Positions 1-5,159 of a stretch of 5,159 nt of DNA are shown one piece after another. The stretch is from Xanthobacteraceae bacterium (GTDB lineage: Bacteria > Pseudomonadota > Alphaproteobacteria > Rhizobiales > Xanthobacteraceae). Each line of letters begins with the position of its first letter. The first letter of the stretch is position 1. The stretch covers positions 1 to 5,159 of the forward strand of contig JASHXX010000423.1 of NCBI GenBank assembly GCA_030043335.1, given 5' to 3'. The notes below the pieces were generated by a model that was not told the origin of the DNA, did no database searches, and saw nothing but the letters and a program-made list of their open reading frames with translations. The position numbers were made by a program, and so were the translations under genes.

Positions 1-924
1 ACCACGACATCACCCGCACCAGCGTGCCGTCGATCACCTTGGTCTGGTCGATGTGGAACACCGAGGAATGCGGGTCGTGGTTGAAGTCGGTCGAGACGTT
101 GGGCGCTTCGGTGTAGCCGAGGATGCCCTTGAGCTGCTGCTCGGCGGCGCGCTTGACCGCGGCGTTGATCTCGTCCTTCGAGGTCGAGCGCTTGGCGACG
201 AACTTGAAATCGACCACCGAGACGTTCGGCGTCGGCACCCGGATGGCGACGCCGTCGAGCCTGCCGGCAAGCTCGGGCAGCACCAGCCCGACCGCCTTCG
301 CCGCGCCGGTCGAGGTTGGGATGATATTGAGCGCCGCGGCGCGCGCCCGATAAAGATCCTTGTGCACCTGGTCGAGCGTCGGCTGGTCGTTGGTGTAGGC
401 GTGCACCGTGGTCATGAAGCCCTTGTCGATGCCGACGGCGTCGTTGAGCACCTTGGCGACCGGGGCGAGGCAATTGGTGGTGCACGAGGCGTTGGAGACG
501 ACGGTGTGGGCGCTGGCGAGCTTGTCGTGGTTGACGCCGTAGACGACGGTGAGATCGACGCCGTCGGCCGGCGCGGAAATCAGGACGCGCTTGGCGCCGG
601 CTTTCAGATGCGGCGATGATTTTTCCTTCGAGGCGAAGATGCCGGTGCATTCGAGCGCGACGTCGATGCCGAGCTCCTTCCACGGCAATTGCGCCGGGTC
701 CTTGATCGCGGTGACCTTGATCGGGCCGTTGCCGCAATTGATGGTGTCGCCCTTGACCGTGACTTCGCCCGGGAAGCGACCATGCACGGAATCGTAGCGC
801 AACAGGTGCGCGTTGGTCTCGACCGGGGCGAGATCGTTGACGGCAAGGACCTCGATGTCCGTGCGCTTGGCCTCGACGATCGCGCGCAGGACATTGCGGC
901 CGATGCGGCCGAACCCGTTGATGG

Positions 925-940
<16 letters not shown>
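1..940 (-). CDS. gap: Glyceraldehyde-3-phosphate dehydrogenase (NAD-type), C-terminus cut by window edge
   Basis: Cytosolic enzyme that oxidatively phosphorylates glyceraldehyde-3-phosphate to 1,3-bisphosphoglycerate in glycolysis, and runs in reverse in gluconeogenesis or the Calvin cycle. I translated all 313 visible codons with no frame break. The N-terminus [17 protein letters not shown] is the Rossmann dinucleotide-binding motif. Asp34 in AVND is the position that usually favours NAD over NADP. The active site SNASCTTNC holds the catalytic Cys at residue 153. The catalytic His is residue 180 in TTVHAYT, 27 residues later as in E. coli Gap[15 protein letters not shown] and [11 protein letters not shown] are family signatures. 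The visible part stops at VMSW, where the family normally continues for about 20 residues, so only the tail is missing. The ATG at 940 has AAGGAG at 948-953, seven bases upstream. The gene is second in an operon with tkt; pgk would be the usual next gene but lies outside the window. Confidence 0.97.
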
Positions 941-3024
<2,084 letters not shown>

Positions 3025-3079
3025 GGAGCGGGGCCGATTGGATGGGCCGGCGCGGCGCGTCAAAGGCGGCCGCAGGCAG

Positions 3080-3107
3080 GGGATAGCATGGCAAGTTCGC
3101 AAGTCAA
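3080..3107 (-). promoter_or_regulatory. Candidate housekeeping promoter for tkt-gap
   Basis: On the minus strand TTGACT (3107-3102) matches the -35 consensus at five of six positions. It is followed after 16 bases by TATCCC (3085-3080), preceded by GC, giving GCTATCCC. This resembles the GCTA-type -10 element of alphaproteobacterial vegetative promoters. Transcription would start near 3073, about 50 bases before the tkt ATG at 3024. If correct, it excludes the longer tkt frame that begins at 3180. This rests on consensus matching only; the -10 element is poor by E. coli standards. Confidence 0.45.
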
Positions 3108-3169
3108 ATGCGCGCCGGCACGGCTGATAGGCGTCATGCACAGGCCGGGGATGACAAGCGCTTTGGCCG

Positions 3170-3199
3170 TTGACCTTCATGCTCCATGCGACGTAAGCT
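3170..3199 (+). promoter_or_regulatory. Candidate promoter for the coiled-coil gene and zapA
   Basis: TTGACC (3170-3175) is a five-of-six match to the -35 element. TAAGCT (3194-3199) follows after an 18-base spacer, a weak -10 with three of six matches. The start of transcription would be near 3206, about 70 bases before the ATG at 3276. The site diverges from the tkt promoter candidate in the same 251-bp intergenic region. It is weak evidence, given mainly because this is the only convincing -35 upstream of the gene pair. Confidence 0.3.
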
Positions 3200-3275
3200 T
3201 CTTTTGGTAAACAGTTGCTGTCGCGTCAGTTTCGCCTGCGGTGTGACCGTGCTTGCGGCCGGAGCGGGTGGCCAA

Positions 3276-3554
3276 ATGAGCGAAACCGACTCAATCGAAA
3301 CGGCAAGCCGGCGGCTCGCGCTTGCGCTCGATGCGCTGGAGGCGGCGGCGGAGCGGCGGCAGGAGACCGATCGCAGCGAGGAAGCGCTGGCGGCGCAGAT
3401 TCAGGCGCTCGGCGCCGACCGCGCGCGGCTCGCCAGCGAGCTCGATCAGGCGAGCGCGCGCTCGCGCGGCCTTGAAACCGCGAACCGCGAGGTCGCGCAA
3501 CGGATCGCGCAGGCGATCGAAACCATCCGCGGGGTGCTGCCGCAGGACGGGTGA
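3276..3554 (+). CDS. zauP: DUF4164/ZauP-like coiled-coil protein encoded upstream of zapA
   Basis: A 92-residue protein that is one long predicted helix: rich in Ala, Glu, Arg, Leu and Gln, heptad-like hydrophobic spacing from about residue 7 to 87, and no Pro before residue 89. It has no signal peptide, Cys or catalytic motif, so a structural cytosolic role is likely. In alphaproteobacteria a small coiled-coil gene of this type commonly precedes zapA. In Caulobacter the equivalent, ZauP, works with ZapA to focus the FtsZ ring. The assignment here is by position and shape, not by a diagnostic motif. Start choice: the ATG at 3276 has GGAG at 3261-3264, eleven bases upstream (somewhat far). An in-frame ATG at 3186 would add 30 residues, but that stretch has poor third-position GC and would overlap the candidate promoter. 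zapA follows after 61 bp in the same direction, so the two are probably co-transcribed. Confidence 0.8.
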   Translation: MSETDSIETASRRLALALDALEAAAERRQETDRSEEALAAQIQALGADRARLASELDQASARSRGLETANREVAQRIAQAIETIRGVLPQDG

Positions 3555-3615
3555 ACATCGGCCGCGGCGGCCGCGAGCGCCGGCGCGACAACCCATGTGA
3601 GCCGAGGTTAGGGCA

Positions 3616-4002
3616 ATGGCCGAGGTCAGCATCACCATCAACGGGCGGCAGTTCCGCATGGCCTGCGAGGACGGCCAGGAAGAGCACCTCATGGACCTTG
3701 CCCGCGAGCTCGATGCGCGCATCGGGGATCTGCGCGAGCGTTTCGGCGAGGTCGGCGACACCCGGCTCACCGTCATGGCGGCGCTCACCGTCGCCGACGA
3801 GCTCGGCGAGATGAGCGCGCGCCTCAAGCGCCTCGAGGAAGAGCTCGCCGGATTAAGAGACGCGCACGTCGCTACCGCCGATCGCACCTCGATCACGCAG
3901 ACGGCGATTGCGGCCACGCTCACCGAAGCCGCCGAGCGGATCGAGAGCGTGACCAGAAGGCTCAATCAGACCATCGGCGGCGGCAGCGTTCCGCTGGGTT
4001 AG
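3616..4002 (+). CDS. zapA: Cell division protein ZapA
   Basis: A 128-residue cytosolic FtsZ-associated protein that cross-links FtsZ filaments and stabilises the Z-ring. The N-terminus AEVSITINGRQFRMACEDGQ is the ZapA beta-strand head. EEHLMDLARELDARIGDLRE follows as the first helix of the globular domain. The segment from about residue 46 (VGDTRLTVMAALTVADEL) to about 110 forms the long helix used for dimer and tetramer coiled-coil packing. The C-terminal tail is Gly-rich. It is slightly longer than E. coli ZapA (109 residues), as usual in alphaproteobacteria. The ATG at 3616 is preceded by GAGG (3604-3607) and AGGG (3610-3613), neither ideally spaced. It is the second gene of the pair with the coiled-coil gene. 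Downstream, 81 bp separate it from a convergent gene; the 6S RNA and 5-formyltetrahydrofolate cyclo-ligase genes that often follow zapA are not there. Confidence 0.93.
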   Translation: MAEVSITINGRQFRMACEDGQEEHLMDLARELDARIGDLRERFGEVGDTRLTVMAALTVADELGEMSARLKRLEEELAGLRDAHVATADRTSITQTAIAATLTEAAERIESVTRRLNQTIGGGSVPLG

Positions 4003-4028
4003 GCGCGCACACCGAAATCATCGTGCGC
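4003..4028. terminator. Weak hairpin between convergent genes, possible bidirectional terminator
   Basis: GCGCAC (4005-4010) and GTGCGC (4023-4028) can form a six-pair stem around a 12-base loop, extendable by one pair across a bulge (4003 with 4029). It sits immediately after the zapA stop and between convergent genes, where a shared terminator would be expected. There is no T-run on either strand, so intrinsic termination is doubtful. Nothing else is visible in 4003-4083. Confidence 0.2.
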
Positions 4029-4083
4029 CAACGGCCGGACGCCGCAGATCGTCCCAGAGTTGCCGCCGCCGAGTTTTCGCCGG

Positions 4084-4491
4084 TCACTTCGCCTGGAACA
4101 GCGCGTCGAGCGACATCGCGTTCGGACAATAGTCGCGGAAGCGGCTCGCCGCGGTGCTGGCGGCGAGATCGTGCCGGCACTCGCCTTTGTGGCCGCAATG
4201 GATGCAGATGCGTTGCAGGTCGTGCATGGTCGAAGGGTCATCGGCGGCAAGTTTTTGCGGATCGACGCCAAACGCGCGCAGCAGCTTCGGCAGCTCGTCG
4301 GCGGCGTGCGGCCCTTTGGCGGCGGCCGACAACAGCTCTTGGGCGCTGAGCCCGATATCGCGCGCCATCAGCGCCACTTCTTCCGCGGTGCATTTCGCCA
4401 GCTCGTTTTGCAGCCCCACCGCCTGGCGGTAGTTTTTGACCCAGTCCGCGATCGCGTCGAAAACGGTGCGATGCTCGTGCGTGCCGCTCAT
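4084..4491 (-). CDS. DUF6455-like four-cysteine protein, long form (135 aa)
   Basis: Function unknown. The protein has two parts. Residues 1-65 are helical, with an amphipathic segment (FDAIADWVKNYRQAV) and the phrase EEVALMARDIGLSAQEL that I associate with the DUF6455 family. Residues 66-135 carry LLRAFGVDP followed by CIHCGHKGECRHDL and RFRDYCPNA. Cys96, Cys99, Cys105 and Cys122 give C-x2-C-x5-C-x16-C, a plausible site for zinc or an Fe-S cluster; which metal cannot be told from sequence. There is no signal peptide or membrane segment, so it is probably cytosolic. Start choice: the ATG at 4491 overlaps the stop of the upstream gene as ATGA, and GAGG (4500-4497) lies five bases upstream. The longer in-frame extension to 4629 would run through most of that gene and is Arg/Ala-rich shadow sequence. 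It is co-transcribed with the short paralogue and downstream of a hydrogenase-type subunit. Confidence 0.82.
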   Translation of the reverse strand: MSGTHEHRTVFDAIADWVKNYRQAVGLQNELAKCTAEEVALMARDIGLSAQELLSAAAKGPHAADELPKLLRAFGVDPQKLAADDPSTMHDLQRICIHCGHKGECRHDLAASTAASRFRDYCPNAMSLDALFQAK

Positions 4492-4760
4492 GACAACCTC
4501 GGCCGCGGCCCGGGCTGATCGCATTTGAGCTCGAACAAGATGTCGGCGTTCGCGCAAAACGGCGGCGCGAAATTGACGCCGGCCGGCGCGCCGTCGAGCC
4601 AGTCCCGACAGACTTTCTTGCATCGGCAATCTTCACATCGGCCGAGCGCGGTAGCGTAGCGCAGAGCCAATTGCGGCAACGCCCCGGCGCCGGGCTCGAT
4701 GCCGAGCCGCGTCATCATGGCAAGAAGGGGCATTGAATGTTCGGGCGCCGACGCGGTCAT
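4488..4760 (-). CDS. DUF6455-like four-cysteine protein, short form (90 aa)
   Basis: Function unknown; a shorter paralogue of the following gene. MPLLAMMTRLGIEP aligns with LPKLLRAFGVDP of the long form. The cysteine site follows: RCEDCRCKKVCRDWL (Cys42, Cys45, Cys51) and PPFCANA (Cys69), spacing C-x2-C-x5-C-x17-C. Two more cysteines, Cys47 and Cys80, lie outside the shared pattern. It lacks the roughly 65-residue helical N-terminus of the long form. Basic residues cluster around the site. No signal peptide or membrane segment is seen. Start choice: the ATG at 4760 has GGAAG (4772-4768) seven bases upstream. A frame opening at 4823 would begin inside the FNR-like site and is rejected. Its TGA overlaps the ATG of the long form by four bases, so the pair is translationally coupled, probably at fixed ratio. 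It is the first gene behind the FNR/FixK-type promoter. Confidence 0.8.
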   Translation of the reverse strand: MTASAPEHSMPLLAMMTRLGIEPGAGALPQLALRYATALGRCEDCRCKKVCRDWLDGAPAGVNFAPPFCANADILFELKCDQPGPRPRLS

Positions 4761-4774
4761 GATTGCGCTTCCAT
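4761..4774 (-). promoter_or_regulatory. Ribosome-binding region of the short DUF6455-like gene
   Basis: GGAAG at 4772-4768 on the minus strand, seven bases before the ATG at 4760. It decides the start against the longer frame opening at 4823. An out-of-frame ATG overlaps the site at 4774-4772. Confidence 0.55.
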
Positions 4775-4786
4775 GAGCCAGCACCG

Positions 4787-4792
4787 GTAATA
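4787..4792 (-). promoter_or_regulatory. -10-like hexamer downstream of the FNR/FixK-type box
   Basis: TATTAC on the minus strand, a four-of-six match to TATAAT. It lies 24 bases after the end of the TTGA-N6-TCAA box. A class II FNR or FixK promoter, with the box centred near -41.5, expects about 22. Transcription would start near 4780, leaving a leader of about 20 bases to the ATG at 4760. Confidence 0.4.
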
Positions 4793-4816
4793 GGAGGCCG
4801 GAAGCGCGCGGCCGCG

Positions 4817-4830
4817 TTGACATAAATCAA
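4817..4830 (-). promoter_or_regulatory. FNR/FixK-type operator
   Basis: The minus strand reads TTGATTTATGTCAA, a perfect TTGA-N6-TCAA inverted repeat. It matches the FNR consensus TTGAT-N4-ATCAA at nine of ten positions. It fits the looser FixK/FNR-family box of alphaproteobacteria fully. It lies about 57 bases upstream of the short DUF6455-like gene and after the hyfI-type stop, so it should control the DUF6455-like pair rather than the hydrogenase-type gene. Known members of this regulator family act under low oxygen or with nitric oxide; which one acts here cannot be told. Confidence 0.65.
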
Positions 4831-4856
4831 AAATCTCTTGAATCAAAAATCTCTTG
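4825..4856. repeat. Perfect 16-bp tandem duplication
   Basis: AATCAAAAATCTCTTG occurs twice head-to-tail with no mismatch, at 4825-4840 and 4841-4856. It is strikingly AT-rich against its surroundings. The first copy overlaps the FNR/FixK-type operator and supplies one of its half-sites (TTGATT on the minus strand). The second copy carries the same half-site but lacks a partner at the right spacing. It is probably a recent slippage duplication in the spacer between the hyfI-type gene and the DUF6455-like pair. Confidence 0.9.
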
Positions 4857-4880
4857 GCGTTCGCGTCGCGGGTCGGCGGC

Positions 4881-5159
4881 TCAGGCTTGCGATCCGCCTT
4901 CGAGCAGCGCGAGAAGGCCGCGCAGCAGCTCGGTCGGCGTCGGCGGGCAGCCGGCGATATGCAGATCGACCGGAACCACCGCAGCGACGCCGCCGACGAC
5001 GCCATAGCTGCCGGCGAACACGCCGCCGTCGGCGGCGCAGCGGCCAACGGCGACGACCCATTTGGGGTCCGGCGTCGCGGCATAGGTGCGCTCGAGCGCT
5101 TCGCGCATGTTGCGCGTGACCGGGCCGGTGACGATGAGCACGTCGGCGTGGCGCGGCGA
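4881..5159 (-). CDS. hyfI: NuoB/HyfI-type [4Fe-4S] small subunit of a group-4 hydrogenase-like complex, N-terminus cut by window edge
   Basis: The last 92 residues of a homologue of the NADH dehydrogenase NuoB and formate-hydrogenlyase HycG/HyfI small subunits. It holds the cluster nearest the catalytic subunit in a membrane-bound energy-converting complex, on the cytoplasmic side. Visible: SPRHADVLIVTGPVTRNM, then DPKWVVAVGRCAADGG with the third cluster cysteine, then VPVDLHIAGCPPTPTELL with the fourth, 30 residues later. The first cysteine pair of the family lies beyond the right edge. The TGPVTRNM and PVDLHIAGCPPTP wording is closer to HycG/HyfI than to NuoB as I remember them, where GTLTNKM and VYVPGCPP are typical; that is a judgement by eye. 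The reading frame is open to the edge, so the GTG at 5141 is not the start. The partner large subunit would tell whether this is a true NiFe hydrogenase or a related complex without the metal site. Confidence 0.8.
   Translation of the reverse strand, partial: SPRHADVLIVTGPVTRNMREALERTYAATPDPKWVVAVGRCAADGGVFAGSYGVVGGVAAVVPVDLHIAGCPPTPTELLRGLLALLEGGSQA

Noticed and set aside
3025..3180. Upstream extension of transketolase to the ATG at 3180
   Set aside because: The extra 52 residues (Pro, Cys and Arg rich) resemble nothing in the family and cross the likely promoter at 3080-3107.
3193..3213. Two GTAA-like half-sites near 3193 and 3208, resembling a CtrA box
   Set aside because: The spacing is about 10 bases rather than the seven of TTAA-N7-TTAA, and the halves begin with G.
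3186..3275. Signal-peptide-like N-terminus for the coiled-coil gene ([12 protein letters not shown]...)
   Set aside because: Third-position GC is low there, the candidate promoter would start transcription inside it, and a ZapA partner is expected in the cytosol. The ATG at 3276 fits better.
4003..4083. 6S RNA gene downstream of zapA
   Set aside because: The gap is too short and no long imperfect hairpin with a central bubble can be drawn in it.
4492..4629. N-terminal extension of the long DUF6455-like protein to 4629
   Set aside because: It would overlap most of the short paralogue in another frame. The ATGA junction and GAGG site support the start at 4491.
4881..5159. Assignment of the partial right-hand gene to respiratory complex I subunit nuoB
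   Set aside because: The neighbours are not nuo genes and the wording around TGPVTRNM and LHIAGCPPTP looks more like HycG/HyfI. It is not fully excluded because the N-terminal half is outside the window.

Overview
The window looks like chromosomal DNA from a GC-rich alphaproteobacterium, most likely of the Hyphomicrobiales (Bradyrhizobium/Rhodopseudomonas-like). The reasons are the strong G/C third-position bias, a tkt-gap operon divergent from a small coiled-coil gene plus zapA, and a group-4-hydrogenase-type small subunit with DUF6455-like proteins. The taxonomic call is inference; no rRNA or other marker is present.

Left part (1-3024, minus strand): a carbon-metabolism operon reading leftwards, transketolase (tkt) then glyceraldehyde-3-phosphate dehydrogenase (gap). 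gap runs off the left edge about 20 codons before its expected end. The two genes overlap by 16 bp and the gap ribosome-binding site lies inside the last tkt codons, so translation is probably coupled. Transketolase yields glyceraldehyde-3-phosphate, the substrate of GAPDH, so the pair joins the pentose-phosphate or Calvin reactions to lower glycolysis.

Middle part (3025-4002): a 251-bp divergent intergenic region with a plausible promoter on each strand, then two plus-strand genes for cell division. The first is a 92-residue all-helical coiled-coil protein (DUF4164/ZauP-like) and the second is zapA. Their products are expected to work as a pair that bundles and positions the FtsZ ring.

Right part (4084-5159, minus strand, convergent with zapA): the C-terminal 92 residues of a NuoB/HyfI-type [4Fe-4S] subunit enter from the right edge. 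After a 120-bp gap come two small cysteine-rich proteins of DUF6455 type, whose genes overlap by 4 bp (ATGA). Both proteins carry the same four-cysteine pattern, C-x2-C-x5-C-x16/17-C. The gap holds a perfect TTGA-N6-TCAA palindrome (FNR/FixK type), set correctly relative to a -10-like hexamer, and a perfect 16-bp tandem duplication that includes one half of the palindrome. This is the most interesting part of the window: an apparently oxygen-regulated pair of putative metal or Fe-S proteins behind a membrane hydrogenase-like complex. The function of the pair is unknown, and the link to the complex is inferred from neighbourhood and regulation only.
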